64,000 nucleotides of DNA from Bacteroidota bacterium (lineage in GTDB: Bacteria; Bacteroidota; Ignavibacteria; UBA10030), in assembly GCA_026416125.1 (NCBI GenBank), contig JAOAFT010000010.1:1-64000 (forward strand), written 5' to 3'. This document shows positions 17,868 to 26,145 of the stretch, piece by piece. A model generated the notes under the pieces. The model saw only the letters and a program-made list of their open reading frames with translations. It was not told the DNA's origin and did no database searches. How positions within the stretch are numbered: position 1 is the stretch's first letter; each line of letters starts with the position of its first letter. Both the position numbers and the translations under genes were made by a program.

Positions 17868-18908
17868 ATGAAAACACCAATCATTGAATGTGTTCCCAAT
17901 TTCAGTGAAGGGAAAAATCAAAAAACTATCGATGCGATAGCAGAAAGCATTGCAAAAGTACCAAATGTCGCTTTGCTTAATGTTGAGTCTGACCCCGATT
18001 ACAACCGTACAGTTGTAACATTTGCCGGATCACCTGAAGCCGTGCTAACTGCTGCACTTGATGCAACACGTGTAGCAGTTGAGCGGATTGATATGTCTAA
18101 ACACCACGGAGAGCATCCTCGACTTGGTGCAGTTGATGTTGTCCCCTTCGTTCCACTCCTCCATGCAACAATCGATGATTGTATCACACTAGCAAAACGG
18201 TATGGCAAAGACGTTGCACAAGAACACAACATACCAGTATACCTCTACGAGTATGCTGCGTCTGCACCACATAGGAAGGATTTAGCTTCTATACGGAAAG
18301 GTGAATATGAACATCTTTCTGAAAAATTAGCTGATCCACAGTGGTACCCTGATTTTGGACTGCCGATTGTTAACAAAAAGTCTGGGGCTACCGTGACTGG
18401 TGCTCGAACCATTCTCATTGCCTTTAATGTGACACTCAATACACCCTCTATTCGCATCGCTCAGGAAATTGCATCAACAATTCGGGAACGAGGGAAACCA
18501 TTGAAGGATACCTATGGAAATATCCAAACGAAGAGCGATGGTACTGTTATTATGATCCCCGGAACATTAAAAGCTGTTAAAGCCATAGGAGTTTATCTAC
18601 AGCATTTACATTGTACACAGGTATCAATGAATCTTGTTGATTATGAAAGAACGCCGCTCCACCGTGCTTACGAAGAAGTTAAAAAATTTGCCGAGCTTTT
18701 CAACGTTGAAGTACTTGGGAGTGAAATTGTTGGTCTTGTACCTTTACGAGCTTTACTTCAAGCAGGAGCATACTACACAAACAATCAACCTTTTCCCGAT
18801 ACCGTCCTCATTGAACAAGCAATTGCCTCACTTGGATTGAACAAAATACGACCTTTTAATCCCGAGAAAAAAATTATAGAGTACCAACTCGTAAACGTAC
18901 CACGCTGA
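17868..18908 (+). CDS. ftcD: Glutamate formimidoyltransferase
   Basis: Moves the formimino group of formiminoglutamate to tetrahydrofolate in histidine degradation. The 346 residues cover the N-terminal and middle transferase domains (IIECVPNFSEG at the start, HHGEHPRLGAVDVVPFVPL, then QVSMNLVDYERTPLH). The cyclodeaminase domain of the mammalian protein is absent, as in many bacteria. The start is the ATG at 17868, four bases after the HutI-like stop; the ORF reaching back to 17841 overlaps it. No hutH or hutU lies in this window. The neighbour makes a link with histidine catabolism likely but incomplete. Confidence 0.93.
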   Translation: MKTPIIECVPNFSEGKNQKTIDAIAESIAKVPNVALLNVESDPDYNRTVVTFAGSPEAVLTAALDATRVAVERIDMSKHHGEHPRLGAVDVVPFVPLLHATIDDCITLAKRYGKDVAQEHNIPVYLYEYAASAPHRKDLASIRKGEYEHLSEKLADPQWYPDFGLPIVNKKSGATVTGARTILIAFNVTLNTPSIRIAQEIASTIRERGKPLKDTYGNIQTKSDGTVIMIPGTLKAVKAIGVYLQHLHCTQVSMNLVDYERTPLHRAYEEVKKFAELFNVEVLGSEIVGLVPLRALLQAGAYYTNNQPFPDTVLIEQAIASLGLNKIRPFNPEKKIIEYQLVNVPR

Positions 18909-18978
18909 ATAGACAAAAGTACATGCTATGGAGTTCATGTAGTTCAAAAGCGACTTCTTATCTCGGTGTCCTGGTTAA

Positions 18979-20880
18979 TTATTTCAGTAACTTTTTCAGA
19001 GCTTCGCCGGCTTTCTTCTTTACGTCCTCAGTCCTTTTTGTTTTCTCACTTTCGATTCGCTGTTCAAGTTCTTTTTTCTTACTCTCAACAAACGCCAGTT
19101 TATCCTCAACCATCATTTCATACTCTCGCACCATTACTAATAGCATGTCACGTTTTTCTGTATAGAGTTTCTCAATTTCCTTTTTCTTTCCTGCGAGAAG
19201 ATCATCGATATTCTTCTTGATCTCATTCTGAATTTTCGCTAATTCAGCACCGATGACTTGTTTTGTTCGCGCCATTAATTGATTATCAAGATCTGTTTCA
19301 AATGCTACCTTGAATTGATTATCCACTTTCCACATTCGAAAAAGTGTACTGAATCCTTTCAATGGCATCACAACTTCCTGCACAATTCGTTCAACTACCG
19401 TTGTAGGAGCTCGCTCAAAAATGATGTTTATGTTATTTATTTGCATTGTTGCTCGTGCGTCAAATCCTCTGTGTGGTATTTCGACAGTAACATCCGCGTC
19501 CATTCGTGCATTTGATACCTTGGATGGCAAGAAATTCGGAGATCCTAACTTCATGGTTGCAATTGGAATACCAGTAATACGTACATTATAATAATCGTAT
19601 GGAAGATTCTTAGTACGATCAAAAAGAAATTTCATCGATAAGCTTACAATACTACCTCGCGTTGCGAATAAATCTACAGTAAGGGGTACCCCTGTAATTC
19701 GTTGGTCATTTGTTATATTCCTTACTTCACCCTTTGCATAAAAGTAATTGGGGTTTTGGTGCCTCGCTGTACCACCGGAAATTACTATTTTCTTAATCCA
19801 AAACTTTGGGTACGATCGTTCAGCCGGAAAATGAATTGTTTGCCCTCTCATTCGCTGAGGTTTCTCCATTGCTGGTGTACTGGAGGTGTTCTGTAAAATA
19901 GTCCGAGCCTTTTCTGCGTATTTCAAATACTTAATCGCTTCAGTGAATATTTCATCACCAAAAAAGAGCTCAGATAATCCTTTCAACGATAGATCAGGCA
20001 ACTTTGCAGCTTGCACGACTCGTACATAGTCGTTCTTTACAATATCATCGATTGCATTGAGTGAAGTATTGAATTCGTTAACGGTTTGTATTACGGCTTG
20101 TCGTCTCTTTGATACTGCCTCTTGTATTTCTTTCACCTCAGCTACAGCTGTTCGTATTTTGGTGAGGGTTTCTGTAGCTGTCTGGATATCTTGTATTGCG
20201 TTTACATCTATACTTTTAATGGATACTTCGATATCTGTTAGTTTCTTCCTGATCCCTTGGAACTCAGCAACAGTGGTATTCCAAAGTGAATCAAGCGCGC
20301 GGGCTTCTTGTCTCAATGTATCAAGGTAACGTAGCGTATAAAGGTTTGCTGGATTGAGAAGACTATCGTACCTAAGATCGCGTTTGATTTTTTCGATGTC
20401 GAACGACACCTGTGAACGTTTTCTATGTTCTTCTGCCAGCGCAGTACTCGGTAAAGACTCCGATGGACTTGTTGCTCCTATGGAGGTTGAGGTAAATTTT
20501 GATTCTGGAAGTTCATCCTGTTTTTTTGGTATTGATCCATCAGACAACCGTTGTGTTCCGAGAATGAGTTCATTGATTTCCATGGTCTCAACGATGTACT
20601 TTCCTCGAAGCAATTGCCCCAAATCAAGAGCAAATTTTGCTTTTCCAACTTCAAAGAGGTTTTTCCAGCCATTGTGTGGATCAGTCACTTGCAAACGAGA
20701 AAATTCTCCTCCAAGTGGGTTGATGGTAAGTTTAAAATTATCAATTTCAACTTTAGCCCCTACAAGCTGTTCACCAGCATATTCTAGCCCTGATTCAATC
20801 CAACTATTGAGATATAGGTAAACAACGATCCCCAGAATAACAGTAGGAACGAGTACAAAATAAACAAAGTTCTTTCTCAT
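18979..20880 (-). CDS. TIGR03545 family protein, membrane-anchored
   Basis: 633-aa uncharacterised protein of the TIGR03545 type, a rare family found in outer-membrane bacteria and usually paired with TIGR03546. An N-terminal membrane anchor (FVYFVLVPTVILGIVVYLYL) is followed by an AsmA-like start, then long helical stretches (about residues 190-310 and 545-633), the last rich in K and E and probably coiled coil. The body would face the periplasm. The ATG at 20880 overlaps the stop of the TIGR03546 gene as ATGA; the ORF from 20958 starts inside that gene and is rejected. AsmA-like proteins move lipids between membranes, but a similar role here is a guess. Confidence 0.8.
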   Translation of the reverse strand: MRKNFVYFVLVPTVILGIVVYLYLNSWIESGLEYAGEQLVGAKVEIDNFKLTINPLGGEFSRLQVTDPHNGWKNLFEVGKAKFALDLGQLLRGKYIVETMEINELILGTQRLSDGSIPKKQDELPESKFTSTSIGATSPSESLPSTALAEEHRKRSQVSFDIEKIKRDLRYDSLLNPANLYTLRYLDTLRQEARALDSLWNTTVAEFQGIRKKLTDIEVSIKSIDVNAIQDIQTATETLTKIRTAVAEVKEIQEAVSKRRQAVIQTVNEFNTSLNAIDDIVKNDYVRVVQAAKLPDLSLKGLSELFFGDEIFTEAIKYLKYAEKARTILQNTSSTPAMEKPQRMRGQTIHFPAERSYPKFWIKKIVISGGTARHQNPNYFYAKGEVRNITNDQRITGVPLTVDLFATRGSIVSLSMKFLFDRTKNLPYDYYNVRITGIPIATMKLGSPNFLPSKVSNARMDADVTVEIPHRGFDARATMQINNINIIFERAPTTVVERIVQEVVMPLKGFSTLFRMWKVDNQFKVAFETDLDNQLMARTKQVIGAELAKIQNEIKKNIDDLLAGKKKEIEKLYTEKRDMLLVMVREYEMMVEDKLAFVESKKKELEQRIESEKTKRTEDVKKKAGEALKKLLK

Positions 20881-21407
20881 AGCACACCTCCTAGATCTCG
20901 TATCCGAATATACCACTTGTAAAGTGTGCTTGTTTTCATAATTTGAACAATTCTCCATTTATCAACAGTTGCTGCCAACGTTTTGCGATAGAGAATTACA
21001 AATTCCCGCATTCCAAAGTATATTGGAACTGAGAGAAGAATCGCACAGAGAAAACTTCCCATTACAACAGTATTGTTGAACCGTGTTAATGGTGCAAGGG
21101 GAGCATTGTAGAGAGTTGTCCATAGACTACGAAGAGCATCAATCTCAACGAGTACAAAATAGCCAATGTAGTGAAAGAGAGGATCAAAGATATATGCAAT
21201 AATACTGCACACTGTAAATCCTAACACTGCTGCAGAGAGATTTACATTGAGTATTAAAATGATAAACCATACCACTACACCCTGCAATGTTAACATAGGA
21301 GAAAAACCTACAATTGCCCCAAGGGCAAAGCCTCCCGCAATTTGTGCAGGTGTCTGTCCTTCACGCATAATCCGTAAAAAATTACTCAGGAGTTTAAGCC
21401 ACAACAT
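20877..21407 (-). CDS. TIGR03546 family (DUF2062-like) membrane protein
   Basis: 176-aa inner-membrane protein. The sequence starts LKLLSNFLRIMREGQTPAQIAGGFALGAIVGFSPMLTLQG, typical of the DUF2062-like group. Three or four hydrophobic segments follow. It overlaps the TIGR03545 gene by four bases, the pairing expected for these two families. Function is unknown. Confidence 0.85.
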   Translation of the reverse strand: MLWLKLLSNFLRIMREGQTPAQIAGGFALGAIVGFSPMLTLQGVVVWFIILILNVNLSAAVLGFTVCSIIAYIFDPLFHYIGYFVLVEIDALRSLWTTLYNAPLAPLTRFNNTVVMGSFLCAILLSVPIYFGMREFVILYRKTLAATVDKWRIVQIMKTSTLYKWYIRIRDLGGVL

Positions 21408-21467
21408 TGTTATACCTTTCCTCTTTAATAGAACTTTGTGTAAAGAATCGATTTCTTTACAATCCTA

Positions 21468-22538
21468 TTACCAATACCCCGCACGTTCAAGATCTTGCAA
21501 TGTTCTGAAAGGATATGGCGGTTGTAAGTACCGTTGTAAGAAATGGTATATTTTTAAACGAATTTCCTTCGCACGCCTTGTATCAATTCGATCGAAACTA
21601 TGTCCGCCTGGTTCATTCTCGAAAATTTCGTATTCAAAGTGTTTCCCAGCTTTCTTCAGTGCGTCAATAAGATGCAGAACTTCTTCAACATATACATCAT
21701 CATCGTTCGTATTGGTATGGATGCGAAGGGGTGTTTGTAACTTTGAGGCATGAGCAACGGGAGAACGGATGTAGTATTCAAGTGTATCCTCCTCAAGAGT
21801 TTTTCCAATATGGTAGGGAGCGGAAAAATACTCTTGATATTCCCTTCCGCGGTACTGAATACGCATAATCAAATCACTTACTGGTACTCCAGCAAATACA
21901 ACTTGATACGCATTCGGATAACGCGTTGCAGCTAAGAACGCAATCATCGCCCCATGGCTCCACCCTACAAGACCAATTCGCGTACTATCAACGTACGGGC
22001 AATTTACAACCATCCAATTCCTGGTTTCATGAACATCCTCTACTTCACGACCACCATAGTCGATGTACTCATAGAATGATTTACCATACCCAGTACTCCC
22101 TCGATACTCTGGGGCTACTACGATATAACCTTGTGCCATACACTCGCGTATGATATGAGCATGGTATGTGGTAAAGTTTGCGTGGACACCGCCGTGTGGT
22201 ATTACAAGGAGAGGATATTTCTTCGTCTTATCAATTGATCGAGGAATGAAGACATACGACCAAAACTTCAAAGGATTTTTTGCTCCTCGGGCATTTGAAT
22301 CGAGGACTTTTGACGGTGGCGGACCAACTATCAAAATCTTATCAATATATGCAATATCCCCAACCCGCTGAAACCATAGAACATCATCCATTACCTTTTC
22401 CACTATATCAAGCCGATGAGATAGCTCTTCATACACTCTCTTTAGTGAATCGATCGATTGTGCTTCCGTACTGGAAAAAGTAACGATAGTACTCGTGATA
22501 ATGAGCCCATATAGCAGTTTTCGATGATACCTTTGCAT
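21468..22538 (-). CDS. Secreted S9-type alpha/beta hydrolase (prolyl-oligopeptidase-like)
   Basis: 356-aa alpha/beta hydrolase with an N-terminal signal peptide (LLYGLIITSTIVTFSSTEA). The oxyanion region is VIPHGGVHANF, the nucleophile is the Ser of GLVGWSHGAM, the acid is in NTNDDDVYV, and the His is in PGGHSFD. The EYRGSTGYGKSFYEYIDYGG block is typical of S9C acylaminoacyl peptidases, but there is no beta-propeller domain. It probably acts in the periplasm on small peptides or esters. It is 60 bp downstream of the TIGR03546 side, same strand. Confidence 0.88.
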   Translation of the reverse strand: MQRYHRKLLYGLIITSTIVTFSSTEAQSIDSLKRVYEELSHRLDIVEKVMDDVLWFQRVGDIAYIDKILIVGPPPSKVLDSNARGAKNPLKFWSYVFIPRSIDKTKKYPLLVIPHGGVHANFTTYHAHIIRECMAQGYIVVAPEYRGSTGYGKSFYEYIDYGGREVEDVHETRNWMVVNCPYVDSTRIGLVGWSHGAMIAFLAATRYPNAYQVVFAGVPVSDLIMRIQYRGREYQEYFSAPYHIGKTLEEDTLEYYIRSPVAHASKLQTPLRIHTNTNDDDVYVEEVLHLIDALKKAGKHFEYEIFENEPGGHSFDRIDTRRAKEIRLKIYHFLQRYLQPPYPFRTLQDLERAGYW

Positions 22539-22560
22539 TGTGTTCGGCTGTATGTACTGT

Positions 22561-22938
22561 TTACTTTATGATTTCTTTGACTAAATCAATAAGCGCATTG
22601 GGAGTTGTGTTCGCTTTAACCACTAAGTAAACATTCTTTTCGGTCTGACATTGCTCTTGAAGTGCTTCTGAAGGATATGCAGTGATAATAATTGCAGGGA
22701 CCATCGATTTTTGTTCTCGAAGCCACCGTACAATCTCAATCGCATTTCGCCCAGGAAGAATGTAGTCTAATACAAGGAGATCGTATTGTTCTGTCTTTAA
22801 TCTCTCAATTGCATACTCTCCATCAATGCAACTCGAGCAAACATATCCTGCATTCGTAAGAAGTTGATAGAGGAACAATCTGTATGTGAGTTCGTCTTCG
22901 ACAATTAAAATACGTTTCTTCGAGCCTTGAATTGTCAT
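22561..22938 (-). CDS. Single-domain response regulator (CheY-like receiver)
   Basis: 125-aa lone receiver: acidic pocket in LIVEDELTY, phospho-Asp in LLVLDYILPG, Thr in IIITAYPS and Lys in VVKANT. The Lys position reads KANT rather than the usual KP. There is no output domain, so it would act through a partner protein. No histidine kinase is adjacent. Confidence 0.88.
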   Translation of the reverse strand: MTIQGSKKRILIVEDELTYRLFLYQLLTNAGYVCSSCIDGEYAIERLKTEQYDLLVLDYILPGRNAIEIVRWLREQKSMVPAIIITAYPSEALQEQCQTEKNVYLVVKANTTPNALIDLVKEIIK

Positions 22939-23013
22939 ACCATGGTGCTCCTACACTAGAATACTACAAAGAAGCTCGTAGAGAAACAAGTACAATCGGA
23001 ACGAACGTTTTTT

Positions 23014-24390
23014 CTACTCAGGTTCTGCATGAATTGTAATGCGACTAATTTGAGGAATATTTTTGTAGAGCGTTCGTTCGATGTTCGAAATAATACTATG
23101 TACTTCTTCGATTGTTTTGGTCCGACGCAAGGAACAATCGAATGAGACATGGTATTTTTCACCCCCTTGAAGTATGGTAACATTCCTACAGGAAAGGATA
23201 TCATCGTGGGTTAATACAAGTTCACAAATTCTTTTTGCTAGAGAGTCTTCTGCATTTGTTACATTCGTGAGTGTATGCTCATTCCCCTCCACATTTTCAA
23301 TGTGAATTGTTACCTTCTCAACCGAGGGTAGTTCCTCTTTAATTTTTTCCTCTATCTTCGATGTAAACGCATGTGCATCAACAAAGGTATAGCTATTTTT
23401 ATATTCTATGTCAAAATCAACATGGTACTTACCATCACTTTCATGGACCTCAAGGTTATGAGGTGGTGCTAAATGGTGATCTACTACAATCATCCGAATT
23501 TTATCAACAAGTGTTTCATCGTTACTCACATATGGTTCAGCATGCACAATGACATCCGCCAAAGGCTCAATCGCTAAAACTTTCTTTTCTATTTTATCCA
23601 TAATATCGTGTGCATATTGGAACGGCAAAGTTCTTCGTATCGCAACAACTGTATCAACAAAAACATGAGAACCGGAACTTCGTACGCGTATGTTCCGTAC
23701 CTCTTCAACACCTGGCACAGAACGGATTGCTTCTTCTATAGCACGGAACTTCTCTTTTGGTACCCGGTCCATTAAGACATCGATCGTTCGCTGCCCCATC
23801 CTATAACTAACAAAGAGTATAAGAACAGCAACAATTATTGCAGCGAATGCATCAAACTCCGGAAAGCCAAGAGACACAAACACTAGTCCGACAATGACCG
23901 TAAATGATGACCACACATCACTTGAGAAATGTAAAGCATCCGCTTCAAGCGCTTGACTATGGTACTTTTTTGCTGTTTTATAGAGTGCCCGTGACCGACC
24001 TATATCGATAACTATAGAGATCGCCATGACAAGGAAACTCCACACTGTAACTTCAACATGGTGAGCACGATTAAAAAAACGGTCAATTGCTTCGTATATG
24101 ATCCAACCACAAGTGATAATGAGAAGTAGTGTCTCAAAAAATGCTGAAATGCTTTCCAATTTCCCATGACCATAGTGGTGTTCATCATCAGGAGGACGAT
24201 CTGCAATACGGACTGCCACATATGTCATTCCTGCAGCAAGTAAGTCTAGTCCAGAATGAGCTGCTTCAGAGAGGATACCTAAACTATTTGTTGAAATCCC
24301 AACAACAAATTTCACAGTCGTTAAGAAAATGGCTGCTACAACAGAACTAAGTGCGACTCGCTGTTTCTCATGTACATCGTACGTTTTCAT
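23014..24390 (-). CDS. Cation diffusion facilitator with three C-terminal domains
   Basis: 458-aa CDF antiporter that exports divalent metals. Six membrane segments fill about residues 10-205. The transport site is H45/D49 (AAHSGLD) in helix 2 and H154/D158 (LHFSSD) in helix 5, the zinc-type arrangement. Instead of one cytoplasmic domain it has three similar ones in tandem: about 210-290 (VPGVEEVRNIRVRSSGSHVFVD), 295-385 (PHNLEVHESDGKYHVDFD) and 395-458 (SCRNVTILQGGEKYHVSFD). Each ends in a VxIHxE-like strand. The duplication may widen metal sensing or dimer contacts (inference). Zinc, iron or cobalt are all possible substrates. Confidence 0.9.
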   Translation of the reverse strand: MKTYDVHEKQRVALSSVVAAIFLTTVKFVVGISTNSLGILSEAAHSGLDLLAAGMTYVAVRIADRPPDDEHHYGHGKLESISAFFETLLLIITCGWIIYEAIDRFFNRAHHVEVTVWSFLVMAISIVIDIGRSRALYKTAKKYHSQALEADALHFSSDVWSSFTVIVGLVFVSLGFPEFDAFAAIIVAVLILFVSYRMGQRTIDVLMDRVPKEKFRAIEEAIRSVPGVEEVRNIRVRSSGSHVFVDTVVAIRRTLPFQYAHDIMDKIEKKVLAIEPLADVIVHAEPYVSNDETLVDKIRMIVVDHHLAPPHNLEVHESDGKYHVDFDIEYKNSYTFVDAHAFTSKIEEKIKEELPSVEKVTIHIENVEGNEHTLTNVTNAEDSLAKRICELVLTHDDILSCRNVTILQGGEKYHVSFDCSLRRTKTIEEVHSIISNIERTLYKNIPQISRITIHAEPE

Positions 24391-24470
24391 GTTTAATAAC
24401 CCTTGTGGAATATACCAAGTGTAGAAATGGAAGGCAACCTACTAAGTAGCATAGTGGAAGCTCATAATAT

Positions 24471-26081
24471 TCAGTTTTGACTTTTTTTAAGGTACTCCAA
24501 GAGGTACCGTACATTACGGATATACACCGCTGTTGTGATATAGTAAGTACTATCCATACTTTCATATGGGGATGTATCATACTCATCACCAACTGATGTT
24601 TGTGAATATGTTGTAGTACTTGAATCTCCAGTAGGAGGATCTCCTTTGTATGGATTACTAATCCAAGCATGCTGTGTACTCCATATCCTTTCGCGTTGAA
24701 TTTGTGTAACAAGGTCCAGCACCTCTTTGGAGGATACTTCAATCTTTGGATTTAGGCGTTCACTCGGAAGGGTTAGGTATGAACGCAACGCATGAAATTT
24801 CCGAACAGAATCGTGAAGAGTATCGATACTTGGAATTGATAGTTCCATGCGCAATGGAATTGTTGTGGTACATATGCGTTTGTATTCCTCCTTGATGAGA
24901 TCAAGTGCAAGGAAGCGTGTACTTCGGTAGTGTATGAGCGTGTTCTCAGGGCTTTTATCAAAATAGTAGCGACCATACCTTACATTTGAACCGCGACGAT
25001 GAGTAAAGAGCGGTTCATTGCTACCTACTTCCACAAATTTAGGAACAACTACACTCCCGTTTTGTTTTTCGAGTACCACCGATTCGAGCCAGTGGATCGC
25101 TGGAGGAATACAATCGAGATACGTTCTACATCCCGTGACCTCGTAGAACTTTACCAACGCTTCAATGTGCTTTCCAGTAACGATGGGATCAAGTGAAGCT
25201 GGTTCATAGGATCGTGCTGCAACAGGACGAAGGTCAAAAGAATACTGCATCGCCCACCCCGCTTGTGGTGGTGGCAATTGACTTAAAATGTAAAAGTCCA
25301 TTCCTCGTTTAATGTAGGTCACTACCGTTGTATCACCGAAAAGCTTGTAGTACACGAGAAGAAAACGAATATTATTGAAGGTAACATCATCGTTAAATGT
25401 GTAGTATCGTGGATACAATGGGTATCCAGCCTTGTAGAGTGAATCCGGGTGAGGGTACCGTTGGGGCCAGGCACCGATTGGGTACTGACTTTCTTTTACA
25501 AATTTAACGAGTTTTTCGAGTGCTCCCCGTACCTCTGGAGTAGGTTTGAGAATTTCCAACCGTAGAAGGAACATACCACAATTGTATGTAACGCCATCAT
25601 CAAACGTCGCATTACCATAGTAGTGATGGAACTCCTCTAACCGCCAACCATTCTTTCCGATTGTTTCATACCAACGACGTAACGACTCCTCGCCAGCAGC
25701 ATCTATCATGTAATTCCATCCACCACAGTTAAGTTGTCCATCGATCACTACTCGTGCAACTTTGAAAGCGAGATGTAGGTAGTAATGGTCATGGGTGGAC
25801 TCATATAAATCTAGAAATGTTTCACCCATTTGTACTGTCCCTTGTCCTTGAAGCCATGCCATTGTAGGATATGCTTCCATTTCCCCCCAACGTCTAGATC
25901 CATCGAGTGTATAACACCATACAAAACGTCCTTCGCTGTTAATGTTCTCATCAAAAAATCGTGTCGCTATTTTCAATGCATGAAGTACCTCATTCTTTGT
26001 TGGTGGCTGTATTTGTGAAAAGCACACAGTACAAAAAACATAGAGCAATGAAAAAAAAGAGTGCCTCATTCGAATATTCAT
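24471..26081 (-). CDS. Secreted pectate-lyase-like (PL10-type) protein
   Basis: 536-aa protein with an N-terminal signal peptide (FFSLLYVFCTVCFSQ). The all-helical toroid and the blocks GAWPQRYP and YTFNDDVTFNNIRFLL resemble family 10 polysaccharide lyases (PF09492), where a similar TFND region carries catalytic residues. A second half (about 300-536) has further WLE/Y-rich helices. The substrate is not certain; pectate or another uronic-acid polymer is possible. The ATG at 26081 follows GGAGAATGGA. It lies 64 bp downstream of the fumarase gene. Confidence 0.7.
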   Translation of the reverse strand: MNIRMRHSFFSLLYVFCTVCFSQIQPPTKNEVLHALKIATRFFDENINSEGRFVWCYTLDGSRRWGEMEAYPTMAWLQGQGTVQMGETFLDLYESTHDHYYLHLAFKVARVVIDGQLNCGGWNYMIDAAGEESLRRWYETIGKNGWRLEEFHHYYGNATFDDGVTYNCGMFLLRLEILKPTPEVRGALEKLVKFVKESQYPIGAWPQRYPHPDSLYKAGYPLYPRYYTFNDDVTFNNIRFLLVYYKLFGDTTVVTYIKRGMDFYILSQLPPPQAGWAMQYSFDLRPVAARSYEPASLDPIVTGKHIEALVKFYEVTGCRTYLDCIPPAIHWLESVVLEKQNGSVVVPKFVEVGSNEPLFTHRRGSNVRYGRYYFDKSPENTLIHYRSTRFLALDLIKEEYKRICTTTIPLRMELSIPSIDTLHDSVRKFHALRSYLTLPSERLNPKIEVSSKEVLDLVTQIQRERIWSTQHAWISNPYKGDPPTGDSSTTTYSQTSVGDEYDTSPYESMDSTYYITTAVYIRNVRYLLEYLKKSQN

Positions 26082-26145
26082 TCCATTCTCCGTATAGAGC
26101 TATCGAAGAAATTCAACCTTACACGCTACAACGAGTTGTGACGCT

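Noticed and set aside
20354-20821. 155-residue plus-strand frame inside TIGR03545
   Set aside because: Antisense to a well-supported gene with low-complexity Ser/Cys content and no recognisable motif.
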